Assembly (NCBI GenBank): GCA_027924585.1
Contig: BSBM01000261.1
Location: 977,501 to 1,041,500 of the forward strand
Reading direction: 5' to 3'
Length of the DNA stretch: 64,000 nt
Origin: Larix kaempferi
Lineage: Eukaryota; Streptophyta; Pinopsida; Pinales; Pinaceae
Below the pieces are notes generated by a model. That model did not search any database. It was not told the DNA's origin and worked only from the letters and a program-made list of their open reading frames with translations. The number at the start of each line of letters is the position of its first letter. Position 1 is the first letter of the stretch. Position numbers and translations under genes: made by a program. Of this stretch, positions 11,241 through 21,609 are shown in pieces.

Positions 11241-12123
11241 GGTGGCAGCAGTGGAAAACCACATGTTGTTTCCACGGTCCAGGGTGACCATGGAAAGTCA
11301 TAATCTATGCCTCGTCAGGTAAATGTTAAATATAGTAAATAAATATGACTACAATAACTAAATATTTTGATTTTTTCTGTTAACATTCAATTTTCACTGT
11401 TACCATTCGTTTTTTTCGTGCTTATTGTGAATATTTCCATATGATAACATGCTTATTACATTATGGCAGGGGTATGCACATCGCCATGGAGCAGAACATG
11501 TATATTATCCTTCAGAGGTAAAAGTAAATATTATTGCAATATGTCATTTTTGTTTATGTTACAATTATTGACTCAACTAAATATAGTAACTAAATATGAC
11601 TACAATAACTAGAAACTCCAACCCAAGAAGATTTCCATGTGACAACATGCTTATTACACTGTGGCATGGGTATGCCCATGTTCGTCATGGAACATAATGC
11701 ATGTCCTCTACTTCTGAGGTAAAAATAAATATTATTGCAATATCTCGTTTTTTATTATGTTACAATTATTTTCATAACGTTTATTTATTGATTTATTGTG
11801 TCAGGGTGGCACCAGTAGAAAGGCACCTGCTGCTTCCATGGTCCAGGGTGACCGTGGAAGGTCACACTCTGTGCCCCGTCAGGTAAGTGTTAAATATAAT
11901 AACTAAATGTTTCGATTTTTCTGTTTACATTCGATTTCCACTGTTGAATATCACATTTTTCTGTGCTTATGATGAATTATTGATTGATTTATCATGTCAG
12001 GGTGAAGACCATGGAAAGGAACCTACTGCTTCCACGGTCCAAGGTGACTGTGGACAGTCACCCACTCGAAGTAGATCAGTACGGGTTGACCATGGGAGTT
12101 CACCTGCCACAACACCGCGTCAG
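11241..12123 (+). repeat. Array of duplicated symmetric exons (types A and B)
   Basis: Type A exons: 11241-11318 and 11805-11882 (78 bp each) and 12001-12123 (123 bp, extended). All begin GGTG after ...GTCAG and end CAG before GTAA, encoding a module around STVQGD.G.S..MPRQ. A first A-like copy closes the SET exon (about 10972-11024). Type B: 11470-11517 (GYAHRHGAEHVYYPSE) and 11668-11718 (degenerate, with a stop and AT instead of AG at its acceptor). All are phase 0-0. The introns also share sequence (AACTAAATATTTTGATTTTT and similar), so exon plus intron units were duplicated. Confidence 0.8.
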
Positions 12124-12240
12124 GTAAGTGTTAGTGCTTAATAGTAACTAAATTTCATTGCAATAACTATATTTGAATTATGTTAAAATTATTTTTCTTA
12201 ATTTTATTGTTTGATGATTTATTCCAATGCACTCGATCTG

Positions 12241-12866
12241 GGTGATGAGGTACTTGAGGAAGAAATTTACTATTCCACAGACCCAATGCAAAATTTAAAG
12301 AATGCCCTGAAAAAGGAAAACATTGAAATGCTTGACTTGGCTCACATAAGGCCCATGAAACAAGAGAGCAAGGAAAGGTTTGAAGAGCTGCAAGATCAAA
12401 TACAATCTTATGGGGTAAGTGGCATCTTCATATATATTTTTAAGCTATGACATGATTTCATATCTAATATTATGTTTTCTATTTTTCCAAGTGATCTGAT
12501 AAAGTAAAGTTTTTCGTTTGTAGGAGTTTTTAAAACCCGTGACTAGAGAACCTGCCGAGACAGTTATAGGTAGCAGTGGTGCTCCAATGTAGCAAAAACG
12601 TCAGCAAAGCAATGTACCAATGAGGCTTTTTGACACTCCTGTGGTTGGCCTCGATTCCATTAATGAGGGCACTGATTTTGATCGCCATGACATGCCGGAG
12701 CATGATGAGACGGAGCCTAGGACTCTACATGACTCTAGAGATGAACGTACTATAGATGACTAGGAAACTTTTCTTGGAGCAGCACGAGTTAAAAGCGCCA
12801 AATCACTAGATCTCACCTTTCTGGTGGATGGCGCTTGTGTTCCAATCAAGATTCAAAATATTGCAG
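12241..12866 (+). pseudogene. Middle exons of the SET/Transposase_24 pseudogene
   Basis: The exon at 12241-12414 (58 codons, LGDEVLEEEIYYSTD start, then a charged helical segment) ends at a GTAAGT donor; its upstream acceptor reads TG instead of AG. The exon at 12524-12866 follows a TTTGTAG acceptor and is acidic and polar (EHDETEPRTLHDSRDE), ending DLTFLVDGACVPIKIQNIA. It carries two TAG stops (about 12590 and 12760). I recognise no domain here; the acidic linker preceding a transposase-like region resembles Ptta/En/Spm ORFs. Confidence 0.6.
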
Positions 12867-12958
12867 GTATTATTAATTAATTTATTCATTTTAATCATGA
12901 AATTGAAATGGACACATGTTGAAATTATTATAAATTAATGGATTACATGTTTTTGCAG

Positions 12959-13503
12959 GAAATAATGTTTTCTACAGGAATTTGAATGACAAAGCATTGG
13001 AGTTGTTTGGCCCCACCATTTGCACACGGTGGAATAGCCAAGATAGCAAAAAGAGATATGAATTGATAGACCACATGGTAAAATTGTTCGGCAATACATT
13101 CAACAAGAAAGTGGTTGCAAAGTTAGCCGACAAGAATTTAAAATATACTAGGGCCCAATATAGGGACAAATTGCAACTTGACCTCAAGCATGAGCGCCCT
13201 CTGATGGTTCCGAAGAAAGATTGGAAGGCACTCATAGAGGAGGCAAAAGAGAACTTTCTAAAAAGACAAGGAAAACAACCATGACCTAGTAAAGCAAGGT
13301 ACAACACATATCATCTTTTTAGTGAAATAAGCTCAATTATTTTTTTCTTGTTTTGTTTTAAGTAAGAATTCTGATATCTAATGTTTTTCAAAATTTTCAT
13401 ATATACGATACTTGACACCTCCAAAGAAACCAAGGCTAGAATGGAAAAGCACAAGCAACATAGACCGGGCCAGGGTGGCTATAGAAAACTAAGAGCCTGA
13501 ATC
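12959..13503 (+). pseudogene. Transposase_24-like (Ptta/En/Spm) domain exons
   Basis: The exon at 12959-13298 encodes TICTRWNSQDSKKRYELID, then ..KNLKYTRAQYRDKLQLDL.. and PKKDWKALIEEAKE. This is the layout of Transposase_24: a basic helix region, then a 'K.DW..L...W' motif. The following exon (about 13435-13503) gives KARMEKHKQHRPGQGGYRKL, matching the 'NR.K...HR.GSKSF' tail of that family. A TGA at about 13283 interrupts it. The family is associated with CACTA transposons; catalysis is not expected from this domain alone. Confidence 0.65.
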
Positions 13504-13603
13504 GTAAGTATTAAATTATTAATTGTGGGGAATATTTATGTAACAATAGCGAACAAATATTTGTTTTTTATACTGGAAATTTTAAATGTGTTATGCATTG
13601 CAG

Positions 13604-14320
13604 GGAAATACGTTCCAAGCTGCTGTCACTTTGGAAGACCTAAAGCTTGGTTTCAAGTATGGTTTTCAAAGTGTGATTGAATATCGGAAAAGCTTGGGGA
13701 AGAAGACTCCAATCTCCCCAATGACGCAAATGAAGGTAACTAAAATGAATAAGGCCATCATTGCAGTATACTATTAAATCCTATTCAGTGTTGATTATAT
13801 CACCCATAATGGTACTCAACATGTACCAGTTGATGTTGGGGTGTGCATGTCCCATGATAGTGGGGAGCAGAGTAGCCATTCTGGTATGTATGCTCTGTAA
13901 ATAGAAATATCTACTGTGATTATAGATATATATTTCCTGATGTATACTTATAAATTTTCTTCATTCAATGGAAGACCATGTAGCTCAAAAGGGTGAACTG
14001 CAAGAGGAACCAAGTAGACAAACAATTAACACACCAGCTGTCACAGCTACAAAGACAGGTAAAGAGAAATATTGTAATGTTAATCAAAACAATGAAATAT
14101 TTATTTCAATAATATTTCAACATATCGATATGCTCATTTCCGTTGTTGCAGTTCACACCCCTTCATAACAACCTCCACGCCCTACTCAGTGGCGTACAAG
14201 AAGTATGATACATGAGGGAATGGAAACACAAACAACGGTAGGAGATGGCGTAGTAAATACTGCACCAAATGATGATTGTTATACCCTACTCGTCAGTTAT
14301 TACAATGCAAAAAAATAGAA
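13604..14320 (+). pseudogene. 3' exons of the SET/Transposase_24 pseudogene
   Basis: The exon at 13604-13735 is 44 codons (GNTFQAAVTLEDLKLGFKYG start) with a clear CAG acceptor and AAG/GTAAC donor. About 13767-13884, 13968-14058 (GACAG/GTAAAG donor) and 14152 onward (TTGTTGCAG acceptor) look like further small exons with polar low-complexity content. The last has no obvious long reading frame. No poly(A) signal could be assigned. Confidence 0.5.
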
Positions 14321-17300
14321 ATCAATGAAAAAGTAGATGTATAAATTCATGACTTGTATTTTGATGTATATTGATGTTGTTAGTCTGAAATTTTTTTTAT
14401 ATGAATTAACTAATTATGGTTCAATGCTTATATGTTTTGATGACTAGCCTAGTTATGCATGAATGTTTATGTGTTTTCTATGTAAACAAAATCATTTATT
14501 GGGTATGGGGAATTGAGAGCGTTGTGAGGGGGGGAGGGGCCATATGAGCTTCCACCTTCACGTGGTTGGCCCCATTTAGTAGAGAATATTAAACTATTCT
14601 CGAAATAGAGAGGAGCTCAATAAGGTATAAATAGTCTTTTATTCCTATGTATTAAAAATTGTTGTAAATTTTTAAATGCATGTCTATTTCTTAAAATATT
14701 GTTAATAAATTTAACATTTCACAGTTCATTGATTTCTACGAGACTTTTTAGTAGGATTTAAATGCATGTTTATTTGCTTATATATTATTTACTCATATAA
14801 AAATTCTGTCTTTGATGATTTATGCGGGTCTTGGTGATGGAAATGCATATCGTGGACAACTATTATCAAGTTGTATGGGCGAATGGATCTGGCAAGGGTT
14901 TTGACGAGTTTTTTAAAGAGGGTTTTGACATGGTTTTTTCCTTATGCTTTCTGCAAGTTCTCCAGTTATTTTAGTGTTTAGAAGATCTATCATGAAATGC
15001 ATCAAATATGCTATTATTTTATGTTTCGGGATCATAATCAACATTTTGAATTTTGGTTTCTACTTTTTAGTTGATGCTTACTATTGAAGGATAATAGGCA
15101 TCCATTGTGTTGAAATACCACTCTTAGGTCACGACCATAGTCATCATACACTAAGACAAAAGTCTTAGTGAACTCTGACATAGTGAAAATAGGCATATTA
15201 TACAAAAGTGAATGATATCCCCAGTCAAAAATTATACATGTAAGCCTAAAGAAGATCAAATGAAGAATTATGTCCACTCATGGAATTCCGTTACAATGCT
15301 TCAAAACCTGCGTAAGTGGGATCAATAAGAAGTCAACAATCATATCCACCTAACAAATTCTTGGAAGTTGTTTCAAACTCAACAATTTGGCCCCACGACC
15401 TTGTTCAAATAGGACACATGAAACACTTGGATACTCTTGGAGTGATTTGGAATATCCATTCAATACGAGACTTGTCCAATGCATTAGCTTATAGGGTTTT
15501 GGAACTAGCTTTTGGGAGCCCATGGCTTTGAGATAGGTCTTCAAATAGGATTGTAGAGCAAGGAACCTATGGACCCCTTCTTCAAACGAATTCCAGGCGC
15601 TCAAGAATGTACTATATGCCACGACATTTTATTGCAACTATTGTTTCTTCATTTTTTCAAAATAGAGGAAGGCCATTTCAAATTTATATTCTTAATGCAT
15701 GTCTTGATAAAAAATGTGCATGTGCTACCATTAGGCTTAGTACTGGCTTCTTACATATTTTTGAAACTTTGAAAATACACTTGTGCATAACCCACATTTA
15801 CATATGCATTAGCGAGGATGGACCTACTAATACGAGCTAGCTATATGCCATGCATTTCTATTTCTTCCATCAAAAATCTTGCATGGAAAGGAGCAAAATT
15901 CCATGCTCTCATGATAATGTTGTAAGTGACAAGTTTAGGTTTGAATTGAGACATCTTGGATGGCTAGGTATGAACGACAATAAACAACAATAAATTGAGA
16001 CATTTACATAAATTATGTTTGGATTTCTTAATATTTGATTTTGTCACATCCAAAGAGGTCTCCATTTCAATTTCAGATATACATTATGTAATCTTAATTT
16101 CTAAGCTTTCCTCGTAGAGATACTTTTTATTTTGAAGAGTTAAAGGAACAAAAATAATGACCATAATGAAAAAAATCAACAAAACCTTGGAGAATAGTAT
16201 TTCAATCTTGCTTAGAAGCACCTATCTAGTCCCTTTTATTTTCGATTTAAAAAATAAATAAAGTTATGCATGTCAACACTTGAGTTAACACAACATTTGG
16301 ATTCTTAGGGCACTTCCAACTCCAAACCCTTAGCTACAATATATAATGTTTTTGAAAAGCATTTCTCAGTTGACTTTACAATTAGATCAATCGAAGGAGA
16401 TATACTAGATCAATCTCTTTTTTCATTCTCTTCTTTTGCACTTGAAAATTCTAAAAACCATGATAAACTCACCATCAATTTCATTTAATCATATTTGTTC
16501 TCAAAAAAGATGATAAGCTCTTGTCCAATGCCAAAATTCACTAATATAATGTCACCTGGATTGGACATTTAGGTTATACTCATAAGACATCAGTTTCCAC
16601 ACCCAATCTGCAATTTGGAATGGGTCTCTCAACTAGCAAACCATTTCCCATGGTTGCAAGTTCACAAGTGTCAATATGAGATACCACACACACTGCTTTT
16701 CATCAATGCTTGAGGGATTGTTGTTATCACTTTCCAGACCCTCCTCACAAATTTTGGCATCTTCTGAAGGTCAATATCAGACTTATTCTTTGCAGCAGTC
16801 ATTAGGATTTTCCATGCTTATTTTATCCTTAACTGAATCAAAGGAGGCCAATCTGAATGAAATATTCACAATTCGTTCATGGGTTTTTCTCTTATCTGCA
16901 AGATTTATTGAATGGTCCATAGAAAATTGTTTGGGATAAGATCTACCTAGTGCAAATGAGGGTTGTCAAGATAGTCTAATGAATTCATTACCAAATCTAG
17001 AGGATTAAGTTACAACAGAAAGTAGACCTTCTTAGTTCTATGGATGCTAGTATATTACACAAACAAACATACGATTGGTTCCGTTCAGAAAAAAAAGTGG
17101 TTAGAGGAAAAAAATGGCAAAATAGGACCAACATTAGGTTATAGAATAAGTCCAATATGCTCCATGAGGGTTTCCTCATGAAACCTAGTGCATTACAAAG
17201 AGAGCACTCCAAATAAGACATACAAATAAATGTGTGATGTGGTGTGTTGCTTGGGAAGACCCTCTCCTTCATCTATATATATGAGTGGTGTCATCCCCCA

Positions 17301-17927
17301 ATTTGCATAGGGTATGCACTAAGGTTTTCAGAGATCAATCTGAGGATTTTGAGCTGATCTGGGACTATTCTGTAGATTTATGAGTGATCTGTGACATATT
17401 TCATACCTTAAAGAGCTATTCTAAGTAGTCTCATGGGCGTAAACAACCCTAGATTAAAGTCTGTAATATTTTTGAAGGAATTCTAAGTATCAAAAAATGA
17501 AATCTGGGTAGTTTTGGAGTGACTCTAGGCATGGACAGTGGTAGCAAGAAACATCTTTCACAAATATGGGCACATAAACAATGATGAAGAGGGTTATTTG
17601 TCAGGTCTGGGAACAACTAGGGATTTTCCAAACATTTCTCAACCCCAAATTAGCCTTGAAATGGAATTCTTGATATCCACAAACCATCAAGTAGCAACCT
17701 TTTCTCAATTTCGGGTGCATAAGAAGCAATTATGGCTTGAATTTGACAGCTGAAAATGGCATTTTTCCCTATAAGACAATAGTCCTATGATTATGGGCAT
17801 AATAGAAACCCTAATCCATGAAATTCATGCATCATTTTTCAGATTATGAGCATAAATAACCTTCAAACATCAAACTTCTTTGGTTGTAGAAAATGTTCAT
17901 GGTTTTTAAATTTTTTTTTTTAAACTT
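14321..17927. other. AT-rich DNA, no recognised feature
   Basis: Only short ORFs are present on either strand, with no domain I recognise. No terminal repeats or tandem structure stood out in this 3.6-kb stretch. It may include the decayed 3' part of a DNA transposon associated with the SET/Transposase_24 pseudogene, but I cannot show it. Confidence 0.5.
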
Positions 17928-17929
17928 CT

Positions 17930-18430
17930 AAGTATCGTCGATATATAGACAAAATTTAGTCGAAGGTATAGCAAAACCGTGGACAGGCACCTTCCTTATT
18001 TTGGTATGTTCGATGAACATTCGTTGATAGTTGCATCGGTACATCATCACAGGTATAGAAAAACCGTCGCAGCCTCTGCCTTTTTTTGGTCTGTTCGACG
18101 AACAACCGTCGATAAAGAGATTGTTTTTCATGGAAGCAAATTTCTGTGAAACGATTTTTCGACATATATGCGTCGTTATAGGGATGCATTTAAGTCGATA
18201 GAGAGACGGTTTGTAGAAAATGAATAAAAAAAATCATTTTCAAGACCACCTTATAGAATACACGTGGCGACTAGTTTCCATCTCTATTGCGACGGCTTTC
18301 CAAGTTCGTTGTTATATCCACGAAACAGGTTCCACGCAAAATTGGGCCCATGATCGTCGGAATTGAGACGACAAAACGTGGCAATATCAACGCAAAACCA
18401 TGGAAAATTTCCTCAAATGTGCTAGTCTGG
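17930..18430. repeat. GTCG/CGTC-rich segment with a ~105-bp two-copy repeat
   Basis: GGTATAGCAAAACCGTGGAC (from 17966) through CATTCGTTGATAG recurs as GGTATAGAAAAACCGTCGCA (from 18052) through CAACCGTCGATAAAG. The following sequence to 18430 is peppered with CGTCG, CGACG and ACGTGG motifs. Such GACG-rich repeats are typical of CACTA subterminal regions. I could not find matching CACTA termini, so the assignment is inference. Confidence 0.45.
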
Positions 18431-18780
18431 GAGGAGAGAGTTGCATGAAATGATATGGTTGTGTAATCATGAGAATGGGAAGTTTATTTAAATTGCATAG
18501 ATATATTTGATGGTATCTTGCAATTTTATTATGATAATGATACACATAAAGTAGATGTATTTCATTGTCTTTGAGACAATAACAACTGATAGTGTTTGAA
18601 TTATTGAGTATTATAATTTTGAGATCAAATCAATGATTGTTGTAACAATGAAAATATTATATGCATGAATGCTCACCAAGTGCTTGGCTGATTGAAATTT
18701 CAGATTACAGGTAGAAATGTATTAGGTATGGCAATGTGGGTAAGTCTATGATAAAGACTAGAATCTACCATGTACAAAAT
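18431..18780. other. AT-rich spacer, nothing seen
   Basis: Low-GC sequence with no ORF of note and no repeat structure that I could see. Confidence 0.5.
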
Positions 18781-18784
18781 CCAA

Positions 18785-19400
18785 AAATTGTGAGAAGGAT
18801 CTCAGGGTTCTCAAATATGATTTCTATCTGAAACATATTTGAAATTTTCTGATTTAATTTTATGAGAGTGATCTCATGGTTGCAAAATCTAATTTCTGTA
18901 GGAAAACATATTTGTAAATTTCAGATTTGAGATTTGCTAATAATTACTAATGGTTGTTTCGTTCTCTAGAATTGTGTCAAGAGGACATGTTGTAGGTGGA
19001 TGTTCAGGTTATGGAAGAAAGTGTAAAACCATAATGGACATATTTCTACCACTTACAAGAGCCAAACAATATGAGGATGGCCCCGTGGTTAAATAAATCA
19101 AATTTCTATAGGAGACAGAACTGTAAATTCATATTTGAATTTCATTATTAATGCCATGGATTGGTTATGGAAATCATATTTGAATTTGATTGCTAATGTT
19201 ATTGACTGTTTGGCTATTTGAGAAGTGTGTTAGGAAGACACATTGCAGGAAGACCATGTGTTATGTCCTACAGAAGCCAAATTCCATGGGAAGGATCCCA
19301 TGCTTTGGAAATGGGTTTCGAGTGAAATGCCATTGTAAATTTGGATAATGTCTCATCTGAACTGCTTGTTGGTAAACAACGCGAGTGAGATGGTGAAGTT
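18785..19400. repeat. Diverged tandem repeat, roughly four copies
   Basis: Blocks of the form AGGATCTCAGGGTTCTCAAA...TTTCTATCTGAAACATATTTG recur near 18793, 18866, 19074 and 19280, each followed by TGTAAATT..ATATTTGAATTT-like sequence and GCTAAT..T. Copies are strongly diverged and unevenly spaced (about 70-210 bp). No coding is evident. Confidence 0.5.
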
Positions 19401-19860
19401 ATTCCAATAGGGAATATGTTGTTTATAAAATGAGAAAGGGATTGGGGGTAACAATCCCAAGGGACTGTTAAGTCAGAGAAGGGAGCCCCATTCCTTGTGA
19501 AAGGAAGAGAAAATACATCTGCAAACCAATAAGTATTTTGTAACCCTTGTTGCGAATATGCATGTCTAATTATTACAATCAATATACAGAGCATGTTTTT
19601 ATTTCAGACTGCTTGAGTGTGATTATGGCCTACATGGCTCACATCGGAAATGGTGCACACCTTTCAGGTGTTGTGTTGTGTTATGGTTGTCAATATTAAC
19701 TACACCCTAATGAAATGGATGCATTCCTGGTGTTTCAATATTAGAGAGTGAATTTTTATGAAATATGTTACAATTTTATATCATGCCATTTGGTGTTGCA
19801 TCCTAAGAAGCAAAGTGAAGAAGGGGTACCATCCCTATGTGTGTGGATGGTTTTTGTATG
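19401..19860. other. Unassigned AT-rich sequence
   Basis: A weak minus-strand ORF (19594-19268) has no recognisable domain. Nothing else seen. Confidence 0.4.
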
Positions 19861-19997
19861 CTTGATAAACCCAATCGGAGAACTAGCTTAGCATACTGGT
19901 TAATGGACTGCATGATAAACCTAGCCAGAGAGTTGACTTAGCATATTGGTTAATGGAATGCCTAATAAACCTAGTTAGCATACTGGCTTGGCATTGG
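19861..19997. repeat. 50-bp tandem repeat, 2.7 copies
   Basis: Units start at 19861, 19911 and 19961 (CTTGATAAACCCAATCGGAG, CATGATAAACCTAGCCAGAG, CCTAATAAACCTAGTTAGCA); the first two continue with TTAGCATA.TGGTTAATGGA.TG. The third is truncated. Confidence 0.85.
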
Positions 19998-20935
19998 CTA
20001 TTTAAATGTTGTGAAGCATCCTACGTGCTGGCCAAACATTTGTTATTGTATCCATAGGTGACCCAAGGCTTGTAAATCAAAGAAGGAACATGTGGAATAA
20101 TGTGAAGACGTCCAATACAGATAAGTATTTGATTTATCTTGCATCTTCTTGCTTATTTAATATGAATATATGTGTGTAGATTATTTGGTTATGATTTTAA
20201 ACTCTTGTTTAGAGATAAATCCTATGAAATTGAACTTGACATGTGAATTGACTCAATGTTTGAGTGTAGGTATTGTTGGATGCAAGGACCTTGAGGGAAT
20301 CCTAAGGGTGCATGTGGACAAGTGACTACCCTAGAAATCTCACTATGAGTAGCAATGGAAAGTGGTGCCTAGTGGACTTGTGTGGGTCCTAGCAGCCAAA
20401 GGTTCTATAGGAAACCATGGGGAGGGGTTCCCTGGTTGAGAAGCCTTGGACAGACCTTAGACACCAAGTTTCATCACCAAAACAAGGAAAAGGAGATTCA
20501 AGCATTCACATTTGAAGTGAAAGAGACCAAGGAGCATGGAACCACAGCTGTGGTGGGGCTCCTCATTGGAACAATATTAAGAGGGGGGAACTCTTACTCT
20601 TCTCTTTCCTTTTTGATTGATGCACTGTTAGAGACAGAAAATTGAATGCATGTCATGGATGAAAGTTGATTGTGTTTATTTTGCTTGAAATAAATTCTGA
20701 ATGCTTAATTAGTTAATTCCCTATGAAAGGATGAACATGAATGAGTTCATTTGTATGTTGGACAAGCATGAAATGTGTGGAAGTCTTGTGGATAAGCATG
20801 AAGTTTCCATGTCAATTGGGAAGTAATTGATTGATCTTAATGCTTATGTTATGCTTGGCCTAACAATATTTGGAATGATGAATTTCACGGGTGAAAATTA
20901 AATCAATTGGTTGCAGCTGTTACAAGACAAGTGTT
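19998..20935 (+). other. Unassigned sequence upstream of a gag remnant
   Basis: Contains a plus-strand 87-codon ORF (20382-20645) with no recognised domain. I expected a gypsy 5' LTR ending in GTGACA here to match the LTR at 21610-24366, but did not find one. This may be the internal region of that element. Confidence 0.35.
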
Positions 20936-21491
20936 GCTAGTAATCAAAGTGTGGGCAATTGTCCACATTGACTAGGGAAGCAGAACAAAAGCTATTTGGT
21001 TTGGCTGAAAATATTCTTCAAACAATTTCCAAGACCCAAGAAAATATTGAGGAAGTTCTCAAGCTACAAAAGCAGTAGAATGAGATGAGCCACAAGATTT
21101 TGTAGGATTCTATTTGTATGCAAAATGGGGTAAAAGGCATTCTGGAAGCTATCAGCGGTGGAAAGGATAGTGGTTCAATGAAGAGGCAGTCATCCAATCA
21201 GCCCATTAAGAAATGCTCAAGGATGGAAGACTCAAAGAAAATTGAGCAGGTAAAGAAAAATAAGCCACTGAAGTGTTGGGAATGTGGAGGAAATCATTTC
21301 CTCCGTAACTACCCAAAAAAGGACAGTAAAAAAGATAGTAGCCATAAATTTTCCAGACTTGTGGATCAGCTGGAAGGTAAAGAAAAGGAAGGGACTTTTG
21401 TGGAGAAATGCCACATGTGGAGTTGGAAGTTCAAAGCCAACAGGAGCGACTTGTAGAAGCCAAGGAACTTGCTCCTAAAAACCCAGAGTAA
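20936..21491 (+). pseudogene. gag: Gag remnant with damaged zinc knuckle
   Basis: Continuous reading from about 20960 gives a helical segment (TREAEQKLFGLAENILQTIS, KTQENIEEVLKLQKQ), interrupted by two TAG stops near 21076 and 21103. It continues at 21118-21456 with a Lys-rich stretch and CWECGGNHFLRNYP. This is a CX2CX3HX4C nucleocapsid knuckle whose last Cys is Tyr. The segment lies just upstream of a PPT and LTR, so it belongs to a short or internally deleted gypsy-like element. No RT or integrase follows. Confidence 0.6.
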
Positions 21492-21595
21492 AAGATGAAA
21501 TGTAGGACGAACATGCTACATTTTTGTGAATTTTGGACATGTGTAAACTGTGTAAGTATTCCTAATTATTGGAACACTGAGGACGATGTTATTCT

Positions 21596-21605
21596 AAAGG
21601 GGGGG
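21596..21605 (+). other. Polypurine tract of gypsy-like element
   Basis: AAAGGGGGGG immediately precedes CAAT and the LTR start TGTAATACCCCC at 21610. The order PPT then TG fixes the element on the plus strand. Confidence 0.75.
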
Positions 21606-21609
21606 CAAT

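Larger units (their letters stand above)
10272..14320 (+). pseudogene. Multi-exon SET domain / Transposase_24 gene, decayed
   Basis: Exons with good splice signals can be followed: 10272-11024 (SET domain), 11241-11318, 11470-11517, 11668-11718, 11805-11882 and 12001-12123 (modular repeats), 12241-12414, 12524-12866, 12959-13298 (Transposase_24-like), about 13435-13503, 13604-13735, about 13767-13884, about 13968-14058 and from 14152. Reading phase is consistent across most junctions; for example 12866 ends in phase 1 and 12959 resumes correctly. Premature stops occur at 11022-11024, in the 11241 exon, twice in the 12524 exon and once in the 12959 exon, and at least two acceptor sites are lost. 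Best explanation: an old En/Spm (CACTA)-type accessory gene that captured a SET module. A domesticated host gene that later died is an alternative. Confidence 0.7.

Noticed and set aside
20300-20950. 5' LTR partner for the LTR at 21610-24366
   Set aside because: No TGTAATACCCCC start or GTGACA end found; short shared words such as CTGAATGCTTAATT are insufficient.
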